Source of the DNA: Periplaneta americana
Taxonomy: Eukaryota > Arthropoda > Insecta > Blattodea > Blattidae
Assembly (NCBI RefSeq): GCF_040183065.1
Contig: NC_091125.1
Span: 111,248,121 to 111,312,120, forward strand
Reading direction: 5' to 3'
DNA: 64,000 bases
Part shown: positions 1-13,025 of the stretch, piece after piece
How positions within the stretch are numbered: the stretch's first letter is position 1
How the letters are laid out: the number at the start of each line of letters is the position of its first letter
Position numbers and translations under genes: made by a program
Notes under the pieces: model-generated
What the model saw: only the letters and a program-made list of their open reading frames with translations
What the model was told of the DNA's origin: nothing
Database searches by the model: none

Positions 1-1230
1 TTTGTTTTCATAACGAGGCATCCATTATGCCGAGCCTGCACTTATTTTGTACCTATCAGATTGAACATGTGTCATAATTGATGAAAATCAAGATACTTTC
101 AGTTCTTGCTATTTAATGTTGCCTTCTTGAAAAAAATAGTGTAAATGTACAAATTTAAGTTGTTATTACTATTTGAACTGTTTATTTATTCAGTCAATTG
201 TGAGTATTTTTACATTTAAGACACCAAAAGTAAAGAGTTCGTATTGATGACGTGAAAAGTACATAATGCGCGAAATCAATTACGCATGAAGTTTATTAGC
301 ATGATAATACAGTAACAATTTCGAAGTTAGTGTTATATGAATGAACAGTCTGGCACGTGAATCCAATGACAACATTAAAGTGATATAGTTGAACGTTTTA
401 AGTTTTAGTTTGTTGTTCATCGTGAGATAACTAGATTGAAGTTAATTGGTAATAAATAAAATATTTTTTTTATTACATGTGAGTATCTATGTAATTAAAA
501 TTCCTCGTAAAGAAAAAAAAGTTACTCAAAAGTAAGATCTAACAGAAGTCAGAATTGTTTAATTTGTTCACAATTTAGAGTGCACATGACAATTTATTAC
601 AGACTGTTCTTTCTTTCCATTCATATTCATCAATTCCGGATTTTTAAATGACTGGAGTTGTGAACTGTACTGCATTCTTGCAACTTGGCAAATTGACATT
701 ACTTTTAGGCAAAAATAAGTGCAGAATTGTAATATAGAATTGGATGCCTGCAATATATTTGAGTGACTAAATATTATTATATCCAACAGTTGTAATTTTA
801 TCAAATATTACATTATGCAATTATATTGCTTTTAATCTATTTTAATTGTACTTCATGTTAAGAAGAAATTAAGTACTGACATTTCTGGGAAACATTTTTT
901 ACTTAGCATAATTCTGTAGATTGTCAATTATTATATTAACATTGCCCGTCGTGTTTTATGTCCTGATGATGTATGAAATATAAATTTTCTCAAACATATG
1001 GTTAAACTACAAAAATAACTACAAAGTATTTCGTGTATTTTGTAACTCACAGTTGCAGATATTGCTTTTCTTTATTTTATATTTTCATTGATGCTTATAT
1101 CATGGATATTTTTTTCAATTGCGTTCATTATATTAAAATAGCACTAACATATATAAAGATGCCTAAGGTACTAAAAGAATGTGTGTCTAAAGATACATTT
1201 TGTAAGAAGAAGAGATGGATTATTATAGAT
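1..1230. other. AT-rich non-coding DNA, no gene seen
   Basis: No exon with plausible splice sites and no transposon ends were recognised. If the exons near 5.86 kb belong to a gene entering from the left, this is intron. Confidence 0.5.
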
Positions 1231-1275
1231 ACACATACATACATACATACATACATACATACATACATACATACA

Positions 1276-1307
<32 letters not shown>

Positions 1308-1308
1308 A
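1231..1308. repeat. (ACAT)n microsatellite
   Basis: Tandem ACAT units run almost without interruption for about 75 bp. Open frames on both strands here are only the repeat being translated. Confidence 0.97.
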
Positions 1309-1317
1309 TGACATCAT

Positions 1318-1530
1318 TAGCTGAGAAGCTGGAGTATTGGCTTTACACACTGATAACCTGGGTTTGAATCCCGGTGTGTCCAAGTGGAATTTGTATTAGA
1401 GAAAGATGGTGCTTAATGATATGCTTCCGGGTGCTCCAATTTCACCTACTGGCATTCCACCATTGCTGCATTAATCATAATCATCCAGTGATATGTAGAT
1501 TGCCTCCCATGGTGCACCAAGGGTAATGAA
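1318..1530 (+). repeat. tRNA-derived SINE-like sequence
   Basis: A B-box-like GGTTTGAATCC lies at about 1361-1371 with an A-box-like stretch about 45 bp upstream, followed by a non-tRNA body. That is the layout of a SINE head. No target-site duplication was identified and the right border is uncertain. It directly follows the ACAT array. Confidence 0.4.
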
Positions 1531-1952
1531 TGAATTGAAATGGGTCGTGCCCTTTCAGTCCTGTGCACATAGGCCACTTAAGTGGACCCATTTTGTCCTT
1601 GGTAACTGGAAAGTTTACTCAAGTCCTGAAGCCTCCTTGAAGACCAGGACTGCTCTCAGGGCTGTTTCCTTATATCCTCTGGTCCTAGCCTATCCGAGCC
1701 CAAGAGAACATATATTTGATTGTGGACAAAGGCTCACCACCAAGGGTAATGCTATGGTAGCTTAAAGATCTACTGTTATGGCAGGTCACTTCTACATGGG
1801 AACACTTGGGTGAATAAAGTGAAACTAAGTACCTGCTATTGGTTAAATATATACTGTACATTCTAAATCAGATGCATGGAGATGCAGACTGAAGATTCAT
1901 TATGATTATTAACATTTCAAGTAAATTATCTATACAGTTTATGTATGTATCC

Positions 1953-2999
1953 ATACATATTGGTATTCCCAAGAAACTAGTTCGATTAATTAAAATGTGT
2001 CTTAGTGAAACTTACAGCAGAGTCCGTATAGGCCAGTTTCTATCTGATGCTTTTACAATTCACTGCGGGCTAAAGCAGGGAGATGCACTATCACCTTTAC
2101 TTTTTAACTTCGCTCTAGAATATGCCATTAGGAAAGTTCAGGATAACACAGAGGGTTTGGAATTGAACGGGTTACATCAGCTTCTTGTCTATGCGGATGA
2201 CGTGAATATGTTAGGAGAAAACGATTAGGAAAAACGCGGAAATTGAAGCAAGTAAAGAGATAGGGTTGGAAGTAAATCCCGAAAAGACTAAGTATATGAT
2301 TATGTCTCGTGACCAGAATATTGTACGAAATGGAACTATAAAAATTGAAGATTTATCCTTCGAAGAGGTGGAAAAATTCAAATATCTTGGAGCAACAGTA
2401 ACAAATATAAATGACACTCAGGAGGAAATTAAATGCAGAATAAATATGGGAAATGCTTGTTATTATTCGGTTGAGAAGCTTTTGTCATCTAGTCTTCTGT
2501 CAAAAAATCTGAAAGTTAGAATTTATAAAACAGTTATATTACCGGTTGTTCTGTATGGTTGTGAAACTTGGACTCTCACTTTGAGAGAGGAACAGAGATT
2601 AAGGGTGTTTGAGAATAAGGTTCTTAGGAAAATATTTGGGGCTAAGAGGGATGAAGTTACAGGAGAATGGAGAAAGGTACACAACTCAGAGCTGCACGCA
2701 TTGTATACTTGACTTGACATAATTAGGAGCATACAATCCAGATGTTTGAGATGGGCAGGACATGTAGCACGTATGGGCAAATCCAGAAATGCATATAGAG
2801 TGTTAGTTGGGAGGCCAGAGGGAAAAAGACCTTTGGGGAGGCCGAGACGTAGATGGGAAGATAATATTAAAATGGATTTGAGGGAGGTAGGATATGATGG
2901 TAGAGACTGGATTAATCTTGCTCAGGATAGGGACCAATGGCAGGCTTATGTGAGGGCGGCAATGAACCTACGGGTTCCTTAAAAGCCAGTAAGTAAGTA
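1953..2999 (+). mobile_element. LINE-A copy 1: 5'-truncated non-LTR retrotransposon
   Basis: Reverse-transcriptase motifs are visible: [13 protein letters not shown] near 2070-2110 and YADDVN near 2190-2210. The C-terminal part contains LYGCETWTLTLREE, RWAGHVARMG and GRPEGKRPLGRPRRRW. The 5' end, including any endonuclease domain, is missing. Against copy 2 (37145-38018, minus) this copy lacks 8 nt near 2218, which shifts frame to an in-frame TAG, lacks 6 more nt nearby, and has a TGA at about 2710. The 3' end runs into AAGT repeats, as copies 2 and 3 also do. Dead copy. The clade is not assigned; an RTE-like type is possible. Confidence 0.9.
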
Positions 3000-5857
3000 T
3001 CCATACAGTATAAGTGATATAGTGTAATGTTTTTTTTGTCGTTATTGTTTATTTTTTAGTGAGAAATACTGCATCTACATAATGTAATCAAATTTTGCAT
3101 TTCGTACACAAGTTTTTTTTTTCTTTCCAAATAGCATATACTTATTTGTATTACCCATAATGAAAATTAGAGTCATGAGGTCATATTTTTCAGCTTCATG
3201 GCTTGTGTCATAATGGAACAAGATTGAAATCTTTTGCTCTGAATCACAGAAAAACTGTGGTTTTGATGAATTAACGTTCTGTTCACAGATTTCAGTACTG
3301 GTAGTTGCTCAGTTCTTCTTGCATAACATAGTCAAAATATCGCAGTCTTTGATAAATCCGCGAAATTGTAATATGTGAAAAAAGAACGAGTCTGTTATTC
3401 TTGGATAGATCATAACAATTTTGTTTTTGTGTAGGGGAAGAAATATTAAATTTGTGAATCATAAGAATCCAGATACTAACTATTATCAAGGGAATATCTA
3501 CGTTCTTAATTACACTAGAGTATATTAACATTAATACATGTACTAAAATGTGTTCGGGATGTTTAATATTTCAATATGATATATATTTTCATTTTAGAAT
3601 CTCCTGTGTTTGTGAAGACCTAGGAAAATATATGATGTATGTGTTTCATGAATAATTGAAGTTTAATACCTTATTAAAGAAACGTGAAATATATATTGTA
3701 TATTTCTTAGTCTTCTATATGATGGGTACAAAAGGTGTAGGTAACTGTATAATGTGCTTTAGTTTAAAATATGTAAATATTGATGTGAACATTGTGGATA
3801 GGTCACCACTACTAGTTTTGGGTGGGTTGTACATGATCACCTATGACTCCTGTACAGATTTTTGTTGTTTTTGGTGTTGGGAACAAATGATGTTAACAAG
3901 TGTGATGCAAAATGTACACTAACCCAAGTACAGCACTATGTATATTTTGGAAGCCTTGTTTGCAGTACTGATTCTGAATGAATGTGTCTCTGATAGAGTT
4001 TGAGTATCAGTGAACAACTAAAGTCCTTTATATACTGTATGAGGAAAATTTGAGACTGACACTTAGTTAAAAATATCAGTTTTTATTTAAAAATTATTTC
4101 TGTTTGTTGGTAGAATAGGTAATTATGAATTGAGAGAAAATGTAGGTACTTTTTGTTCTTAATACCGAACATTTTGGAAGAGTAGTGTGGTTATGTATTT
4201 ATAATTATTTTCAAGTTTGCGTAGTAATTTTTTCAGACATTTTACTTTTGACTAGGACTGCTATGATTTCATCTATGAAATGTTCTGTCATTTTCCAGTT
4301 TTCAAAATATCTCGGACATTCAGCCTCTCATTTTTTACCTAAAACAGATTTAGTTATTTTCAATTTTGTACTAGATTGTGTAATGCTTGCTTACTTGAAA
4401 TTAGTTCTGGAAATTTATGACGTTTTTAGTTGGGATTTATTTTTAAAATGTATCACTAACAAATACATAATACTATCCTAAATTACATTTCCTTATTTGC
4501 ACTATGCAGAGACTCCTTGAAATATATTATGCATTCTATTTAATAAAATGACATGCAGAATAAATCTAACTACAGTATGCCAGTTAATGTTTGCTCATTT
4601 CACACACAAGTCTTGATCTATCGTCTATCTGTTAGGTTAGTTTCTCTCCATGCTGTCCGACCTTGAGTTCATAATGAATAAGCAGTATGTTCGTTTTAGG
4701 ATTGTGGGAAACATTTGTCAGATATTAATGTCATATAGTGTTACTTTGTGAAACTAAAGATATAAACAAAGAGTTCGAGATCTTAATGAAAAGTTCCTTT
4801 AACAATTTTGTAAAAGTTTCAATATGTCATATATATCTTCTTCTTTTTACTATTTCCCACGAATAAAAATATAAAACAAATAAATAATTTATGTATCAGT
4901 TTCATATCAAACATTGTAGAACTACAAAAATGTTCTATTATCATGTTAGGTATTATACATTTTTGCAATCTTAACGGAAATATTAAGCTTAGACATTTTA
5001 ATGATTAAACTATTTTGCAAGTAAAAACAGTTACATGTAGACGTAGATACTAATTAAAACAATTAAAATGCATATTTTTAGGCAAACAAATCTTACTTTA
5101 TATGCTTAAAAATAAAAATTATTAGTTCTTTAGCCAACTTATGAATATATTATTAGTACTTGTAGTAAATGTTGTGGCCAGGAAATGGTCCATAGTGTAG
5201 AAGGTTTTTGTTTGCACGTGTATTTTAACCAATATATTTGTTACTTCATTTAAATGTTATTAGCTACAAGCAAATCAACCGTAGTGTGTATTTATTATGT
5301 TCATATTTTTAAATAATCAAATTGAGCATTTTGTGTTATTTGAGTGCATGTAGTAGTGGTCAAACTCAGTAGTTTGCACATGACAGTTCTTGCAAACGTA
5401 GGAAGAGAGAGTTTTAGTGAATATGATATACTATCACTTAAACTTTAGTTTATGCCCAGTGTCATATGCAAAATAAAGGAAATACTAAATTTTATATGCA
5501 ATGTAAAGAAGAGAACTGTTTCTTAGTGAGTGATTGACTTTCGATATTCATTTGCAAAATAATGAGAAGCCACTATGAATGGATGCTGGAATAGAAAGAT
5601 GTACAGCTAGTAAAAGTAACCTTACATGAACATTACACAAATCATCTGTATTTATTGTAAATTAATCATCCACAAATTTTTATCCGAAAAGTTTTTAGGT
5701 ATCACTGAGTAGAGTAAAGGTTATTATGCATGTGCAGTTACAGTAGAGTACATTCATTCCTCTGGAACCAGTACTGTATGTCCGTTTGTGTTGTGCAACA
5801 ACGGCGGGGTATCGATGATGGATGATCATCTCTTGTGTTGTTGGCCTGTCTGTACAG
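3000..5857. other. AT-rich non-coding DNA, probably intron
   Basis: No supported exon or transposon was seen. Small open frames (for example near 3.66 and 4.19 kb) have AT-driven composition and no flanking splice signals. Confidence 0.45.
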
Positions 5858-5931
5858 GTGCCAGTGATAGCAAGCAACTTTGGGGTAACATCGGGTCAGG
5901 GTCACCACAACCCGGGCTCTCCTCCTCAAGG
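5858..5931 (+). CDS. Internal exon, taiman/p160 coactivator-like gene
   Basis: A 74-nt GC-richer block is bounded by a good acceptor (pyrimidine-rich tract ending TGTACAG) and a consensus donor (AAGG followed by GTAAGG). Read from 5860 it encodes 24 residues beginning ASDSKQLW and ending GLSSSR, and it finishes in phase 0. That phase matches the next two exons in the frame ending with the LXXLL motif. A second frame (VPVIASNFG...) is also open, so the frame choice rests on the downstream exons. Ser/Pro/Gly-rich composition suits a disordered coactivator C-terminus. Gene identity is inferred from the terminal exon only. Confidence 0.55.
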
Positions 5932-6133
5932 GTAAGGTTTTTATTCATCATGAAATGAACAGAGAAAAAACCCTCATCCCTTACTATTACAATCTCCTGG
6001 GTGCATGCTGTGGTGTAATGTATGTACAGTTTTTTATTTATTGTTTTCTTCTTTCCTATAACATGGCATGTATACAATTCCTTCTTTCTTCTGTTCCATA
6101 TAGTTCATCGTATTTATTATTATTATTATTTAG

Positions 6134-6205
6134 ATGTGCTATGGGCTGGTGGAAGTGTATGCAGTATCTTCGAGGTCATTTGTCCCCGCATATGAAGCAA
6201 CAGCA
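6134..6205 (+). CDS. Candidate 72-nt cassette exon of the same gene
   Basis: It starts after ATTATTATTTAG and ends before GTAAGA. Its length is exactly 24 codons. In the phase carried by the upstream exon it is open (MCYGLVEVY ... AYEATA) and it leaves phase 0, so including or skipping it keeps the reading frame of the terminal exon. That is the signature of an alternative cassette. An overlapping second frame is also open. It lies only about 200 bp after the previous exon and about 6.4 kb before the next. Without transcript data it could be a chance splice-site pair. Confidence 0.4.
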
Positions 6206-7424
6206 GTAAGAAAATTTTAAAATTAAAATTGTATTTATAGTTTGTAATTTTACTTGGATCTTTTAAATTGTCATGATTCCATTTAGTTTGAGAAATGTTT
6301 GAAAGTTATACTGTTTTGCTAACCATATTTGGAAAATGCGTCCTCTAAGATAAAATTAATTTCCAGAATTCAAATATGTCGAAGTCTTGACAATCTTCAC
6401 AAATATTTATTCCTGTTTATACATTATTATTGATATAATATAAAATTATATTTTCTCTGAATGTTTTCAAAATGAGTAATTTGTGAACACATATACTCTG
6501 GACATTGATTATGTCTAATTATGACCGTGGAGATCTGCTATAATTACTAAAATTATTTGGTGTCCTTTCATTTCAAACTTGACCACTCACTGTCTTTTTG
6601 CACAGAATGTATGTTTTTATTTCAGAATTTATATGTCTTCGTTTTGCATCTTTGATTCTTTCCTGTACTGTCATCAAGGCACTCACATGTAATTAATTTT
6701 AATTATATCATATAGAATTGTTGCGTGATTGTTATTTTGGTGTTCTTTGGGAATTTCAGATGTTTTCTTGTATTGTGGAATTTAACATTTAGTTATATCT
6801 TGGCATATAATACTTGTAAATGTGTTACATAGTTATGTTTTTGGTCATAGACTTTTTTTTATTCCTTTTCTTGTTTTGTATTAAAAGAAACTTTATTTTA
6901 TAAGCTTTTTTCGTGGTTAATAACTAGTAAATTTCTATCTTGATATTCGGTATGCCTATATATAAAATGGAAATTTCTTTATTTTTATAACCTTGTATGA
7001 GAGCTTGTGAACGTGGTGTAAAGTGTTGGCAAAATTTCGAGTATGATAATTCAAATCAATTTTGTAATAAGAATAAAAAAAATTAAGATACGAAATAAGT
7101 TTGTTTATTGAGTTATAAAGTCACAAGTATTTTGTGATATATTTGTACAAATTGTGTCCTTATTCAATATTCGTTTCTTTCTAACATACAATTTGTATGA
7201 CTGTTTGCTTAAAACAGATTTAGCAGTTTCTTTCACATATGGAGGAAAAGTCTATTTATTCGAAGAACGAGAGAAAGGGTCATCTTGAGTGAAATTTACA
7301 TGATGTAGGATCTAGGTAGAGAAAAACAATTTTTACACAGTTATTACAGGAGGAAAAGGAAAGGTAATATCAGAGACCAAGAAGACATTGTATGTGTTAG
7401 TTGATTATAGTGCAATGAAGTGGC

Positions 7425-7560
7425 AGTCGTCAAGTAACTTGAATGTTGCCAAAGTCATGGGTTCGATCCCCACTCAGGGCATGGATTTTTGTGATCAATG
7501 CTATATGTCCTGTGTTGTGTTATGAAGAGATCTGTCGTCATGTTGACCCCACTTTGCTGG
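7425..7560 (+). repeat. tRNA-like SINE remnant
   Basis: A B-box GGTTCGATCCC is preceded by degraded tRNA-like sequence and followed by non-tRNA sequence. Borders and family are not determined. Confidence 0.35.
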
Positions 7561-9118
7561 AGTCCTATCATGTGCTATTTTAGTATCAGGACGAGAAAAC
7601 CCAAATATAAGTTTAGAGTACAGTATATCTTGCTAGAGATATAAAAATCTAGAAGAAGAAATATGAAGTTGTTAATCTCATAGGATCACTTCTCATACAA
7701 AGTATTTATGAAATGACAACCTGTTTTGCAGGGACTTGATTAAAGAGGTTCGAAATGTATTATTAGGAGGAATAAAATTTTACATGTAAGTATGTAATAT
7801 GCTTTCTTGAAAACATTTAAATTTACTAAACATATTAAGTGTTGCCCTAGGAATTTCATTCATAAATCCTGTCTAGATAAATCCATGAGTGAATGTGTGG
7901 CATGCATGAGAAAATTCTATGCCATTTGCACATTCAGACATGCCTTATTTCATCATAGTGTTAGAACTATGCATTGACTACTATTTACGTAAGAATGTAA
8001 ATTGAAGTTATACTTCATTTTATGATTTAATTTTGAAGATACTTTATTCACTTTATTCTTGCTAATTTTTCTACCTATAACAGTTATACTTGCTTACATA
8101 GAGTGAAATATTAAGTTTCTAAATAAATAGTTAAAATGTAGTAGGCCTATGCATGCTTGAGGGGGTTATGTTTAGTTGAAATATACTCAAAACTCACGAA
8201 GAAAAAATGTTTATATCAGTCCATAATTTCCAGAAAATGTTTGAATTGACTAATTATTGTGAAACTTGATAGTATTGTGCCCTAACTTTTTTTCTCATTT
8301 TAAATTCTCTCATTCTATGACAAATAGAACTTGTAAAGTTGATGCAATATTCAATTTAGACATGAGTACTCGTATGAGATTAGAGCTTCAGATTATGAAG
8401 GTAATGTAATAACAAATAATCTTTTAAAAATATAACAAACATGTTTTGAATTACACATGAAGTTGTGTGTATAAAAAAATTGTGTACAGATATTGATTTT
8501 TTACTTAATTTTGTTAATACTAAGTACAAACACGACAGTTTTGTAAAATGTTTTGCACAGTTCCTCAAATATAATAATGTACTATATCAACTGTTCTCAG
8601 TTATTTGCATTGTAAATATTATGATAATGCAGTTTATAGAGATTCTTTTTAAGTCCCCAATGAGCCATGATCTCATTGATTCCTAGATCAACAAGTTTTT
8701 CTGCATTCTTATGGAATTGCATTCATGACAATTTTTGTACTTTGTAAATATACTACTGTAATTTAATCGTGCTTAGATTAAAGACAGTTTGGCTCCCAAT
8801 TTATAGTTGTTGTAAGCAGTGGCGGCTCGTGGTAAAACATTGCGGGTGTTCACCATTTTGTGTTCCAAAACCAAAGAGAACTTGAAATCATTAATCAAAA
8901 TTCATAGGTTTGATATAAATGTCATGATCCTAAATCTCATTATCGAAAAAAAAAAATGTATGAGTTCAAAATATGTAATAATATAATAATAAAACCCCAA
9001 TTATTTTATTTCAGTTTGCTCACCACACTTGCCTTGTAGGATATATCATTATAGCATGACACATATAGCTACCTAAAGTACTCTGAAGTATACTAAACTA
9101 CACTCTCTTAGCAGCACT

Positions 9119-9120
9119 GT

Positions 9121-9148
<28 letters not shown>
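9119..9148. repeat. (CA)n microsatellite
   Basis: About 14 uninterrupted CA units. Confidence 0.95.
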
Positions 9149-9151
<3 letters not shown>

Positions 9152-9192
9152 TATAAAATAAAAGCTACGACAGTGAGAAATGTGGACACCTA

Positions 9193-9372
9193 GGGTGCTA
9201 TTCATAGACATTTCGCAGCACGCACTACGAGTGTACTAAGCTAGCCCCGGCTATCCACTGGTTACTAGTACAGAATTCAAATCATATCCTATCGCTAACA
9301 CTGGTTTATGAATACGAAAAACGCTGATCATCCACGGAAGCCCGCGCTAAAAATATCTATGAATACGGCCCC
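9193..9372. mobile_element. 180-bp MITE with TATTCATAGA inverted ends
   Basis: The left end GGGTGCTATTCATAGACATTT is mirrored by the right end, whose reverse complement reads GGGGCCGTATTCATAGATAT. TA (perhaps CTA) flanks each side. There is no coding capacity. Superfamily is not assigned; Harbinger or Tc1/mariner are possible. Confidence 0.6.
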
Positions 9373-12300
9373 TAAAGACTAAAATACAGACTATTTCCTA
9401 CATCGAGAACTCATTGACGCACCTGACATTGGCAGGATAGATTCAATGTTCACTTCACGCCTTGTGCTCTTGACAAGTCATAAATGGCTAGCTGCGGGAA
9501 ATTTTGTCCCATGCATGCATGTCAAGTCGTGTAACCTCCTTGAAAAGAGCACGGCTTTCATGTGAAAGTATGTTGCCAAATTTACACAAGAAGTCTACGA
9601 AGTTGCGGGAAGTTTAAACTACTCAATTCGGATGTTATACTTCCCCAGTACGTCAATACGATATTAAATAATAAGAATAGTCGTGCATTAACGGAAACAA
9701 GGTGTTCACTTGCTCTTGTGCTCTTATTAATGCACCACTACTGGTTGTAAGGATAGGAACGTATTTTAAAACTTTGTAGTATTCATATTTTACAAAATCT
9801 TGTGTTTAAGTGCCTAATGATCATACACAGAGTAGAGACATTGTGTCAGACCAATAGTTTAATTTGAAAAGTAGCAAAGGATAGAAATTATTTAATGCAG
9901 ACTTAAAATTACACTGAATGTAGTTTCAGGTATATGGAACGATAATTGCTCTCTGAATGTTGGTATATTTGAGTATTTTTATGATATAGTGAAATAGACA
10001 GTCTGCATTACTTGAATCTTTTATTGATCTTACACCAAAGTCTCAGAGGCTGGTTTTCATTGCACTTAGTGATGAGGCTGTAATGAAATATTGCTACAAA
10101 ACCACTTCTTTAATCCGATTCTTTCCCATTTCCCCTGTATTACGATCGAATTTTTTCGGAACAGAATTTAGAACTATAAATATAACGTATTTTAACCCTT
10201 TTTGAAATAACCACAAAATTTCTACAGTACCGGTAAAATGTATTTTCTCCATTTTAAGATGACTGTCATTGTAATGTTCGATCTAATGGTAAGTTATTTT
10301 ATTTAGCACGTCAAATGTGTATATAGTAAAACCAATGTGAGGTAATTGAAATTACTACTACATGTTACTAGTTGCATTTAAAAAAAAATATTTTTTGTCC
10401 ATTGGCAAGACATTGTGTGCCATTTAATTTTAATCCAGTGTAGATAGCATTTAATAACTGCAGTATCTTTTTAAAATATAAAATAAGATGCTAGTGCCTT
10501 GATATTGTAAAATGTATGTAATATCCAATTTGTAATATTAATCAAGTCTGAATGTAAACTATACTCCATGAATAGTCCTAAATTGTGATGTGTTTATCCC
10601 CTGGGAATGTCATGTATATTCCACAGAGTTAGAGAATATTATAATTAAATTGTTTGCTTCTGTTTAAATCAGATACACTACACTGGTACAATACCATGGA
10701 AAAAAAATTAAATTGGCTCTTTGTACTCGTAATGATAACATCCAAATCTTTAAATGCATATCTAGGAAATTATTAATATTTAATTACGCTATTTCACTGT
10801 GTTTTAATTAGGGATGAATACATTGATCATATTAAGAGAGAATGTGAAGAGACTCAGTTTATCCGAATAATGTTATAAATTGTTTCCTCCTCTGTTACTT
10901 AGTTATGGAAACACATCCCTGAAGTTAAGTGTTAGGAGAATCCTCAATTTGAACTTAAAGTATATTTGATTCCTATCTTTTCATTTTCTTTAACATGAGG
11001 AATAGACTTAAAAATACTGAAGCTACCATTGAGGTGTCCATTACTTATTAAATTTATGTTCTTCATTTACTGGAAAGTAAGTAGAACTGAGTAATGTAGA
11101 AATTCTCTATACCATTGAGTGCCTCATATGTATTGAACTGATACTCATGCAGAGTTTTAACTTCTCATGTCTGGGCAATAATATTTAACTTCAATTCTGA
11201 CAATAATGCTTGTAAGCCATCTTACATTTTGTGAGTAAATTGAACTTCATCCTCGCCATTTCATTCGTACATGACACATAGTTGAATTTTCGTTATAGGT
11301 TTGGCTATTATTGTAAACTACTGGTATGCACAGTGGTAAAATACTTTCTAAAAAAGAAGATTGGAAGATCCACGTATATTAATCATACATGATTGCAGAA
11401 ATACATCAAATACGGTTCTATTCCTTGCCTCCCACTACCCTGTCAGCATTTTGGGGTTCTATATTGCTCCATCAGAGGGGTTAATTCAGCAGAGTATTGT
11501 TAGGTACCGGTACATATGTAATTAGATTCGTTTCTATATGTCTGTTACGGTTATATAAAACATAAACAGTTTGTACTTGTAGTTGACTACGATTTTCTGT
11601 AAATTTTGCTTTTGAAACACAGTGAATAAGCAAAATACTCTAAAAGCCATATTTGTTGAATAGTGAAACTTATTCCAGAATGAATTATCTTTCTCTTTGT
11701 TTTCATTTAAGAACTTAATTTTAAATACATTTTGACACTTTATTTTGGATGTATGCTTTGTCCAGATTGTATTATGAGTGAGAGTTATAAATTGAAATAG
11801 CAACATACATTTTTTAATGAAGTGCCTGAAGCTATCACTGCTAATGACAATATTATCGATGTGCTCACATGTGAATCAAAAAAGCAAAAGTTGCAAGATG
11901 GCGGCATCTCTGCACGAGCATACCATTGGTAACTTGATTCGACCATTGATGCATACTTCGTGTCAGGCTGGTAATGATGCACTCAAGTCTCATCACCTTT
12001 ATTCTGTCTGCTCAAATCAAGTCACCAACCTGTTGCACATTTGCCTCCATGACAGTCTCTACTGATCAACTGACTGAGTGTTGTTTGATATTTGTCCAGC
12101 CTTCAGAGGACTTCTGAATCCATTACTGTAGAACAGCTTGGCAATGACAGGCAGCGATCACCATACATGGGCAGCATTTTTTTATGAATATCCTTTGCTG
12201 CTACACCTTTTGTCCAGAAAAAATCGCACAACAGAGTGCTGTTTGACAATGGTACAATCGTGCAAAGATACCCTATCTTGCAACTGCTACTTTCTTTTGC

Positions 12301-12631
12301 TTGTTCGTACATCCATCACCTTGACACCTGGATAATGTTGCCATCTAGTGGTGTTAGCTTCAGGCATCTTATTATAAGTTCTGTAACTTACTTACTGACT
12401 CGCTTGTGTATTTTATAGGCTTTTAGTGTTTTAAGTTTAAATGCAACATGAGTGTAGTTCTCTTTTAGTGATATTTAATACGTCAGTTATCCATGTTGTA
12501 TTAATAGACTGCTCCTAAGGGCCCTTGGTGCTTGGTTTAAATATGCTAGCTTTAACTACAGATAGCGTTATTGTAACATTCTGCATTTTTGCATAATTTT
12601 TGTGACAGTTTTGTACTTTCTCTGCCTGCAG

Positions 12632-12703
12632 AATACTATGGAGGAATCCCCACGCCCAGGTGATCAGAAGTCTTCTCTGCTTCAGAAGCTGTTGTCAGAA
12701 TGA
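12632..12703 (+). CDS. tai: Terminal exon: p160/SRC (taiman)-like C-terminus
   Basis: A strong acceptor (CTTTCTCTGCCTGCAG) precedes 23 codons and a TGA. The peptide ends in DQKSSLLQKLLSE, containing the LXXLL nuclear-receptor box LQKLL. From memory, the vertebrate p160 coactivator SRC-1a also ends in a QKS-LLQ-LL-E stop pattern, and taiman is the insect p160 protein, a coactivator partner of the ecdysone receptor and of Met in the nucleus. The frame agrees with phase-0 splicing from 5858-5931, with or without 6134-6205. A different frame stays open to 13049 but gives a Cys/Arg-rich peptide unlike the upstream exons. The symbol is a homology guess from a short match; the remaining protein would be encoded left of the window. 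Confidence 0.5.
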   Translation, partial: NTMEESPRPGDQKSSLLQKLLSE

Positions 12704-13025
12704 ACCCGTCCCAGAGCAAGCCTTCTCAATCAACAAGCGTGCTGTTCAGCGTGAGGGCAGCTCGGGGGGAGGGAGGATTATTAGTGTAGTGTTGAAGTGT
12801 GGACTGAATATGCGGGTCAAAGCAGAGACTGAAACGTATAGCAGACTGCAGGAGCCGTATTGCAGGGAAGGGGGGGAAACAGATGTTCCAAGACGACTGC
12901 AGAGTAACGAAGAAGGTGTTTGCTGTAGCTCAAAAGACAACACTATGAATATAAATATAAATATAAATATATATATTAATAATCACACGTTATTAAATAA
13001 ACAGTGTTCAATGGAATATTTGTTT
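12704..13025 (+). other. Candidate 3' UTR with AATAAA at 12996-13001
   Basis: GC-richer sequence continues after the TGA to about 12940, then an AT-rich (ATAAAT)n tract, then AATAAA about 293 nt after the stop. That is a plausible short 3' UTR and cleavage region for the taiman-like gene. Confidence 0.45.

Larger units (their letters stand above)
6206..12631. other. Long intron-like stretch
   Basis: It lies between the candidate cassette exon and the terminal exon. It is AT-rich and contains a tRNA-like SINE remnant near 7.45 kb, a CA microsatellite and a small MITE near 9.2-9.37 kb. No further exon was supported. A slightly GC-richer patch at about 11.85-12.35 kb has short open frames only. 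Confidence 0.5.

Noticed and set aside
1033..1383. Open frames across the ACAT array on both strands
   Set aside because: Repeat translation (Thr-Tyr-Ile-His or Met-Tyr-Val-Cys units), no gene signals.
1526..1765. 79-codon frame as a host gene
   Set aside because: It overlaps SINE-like body sequence and has no recognisable domain or splice sites.
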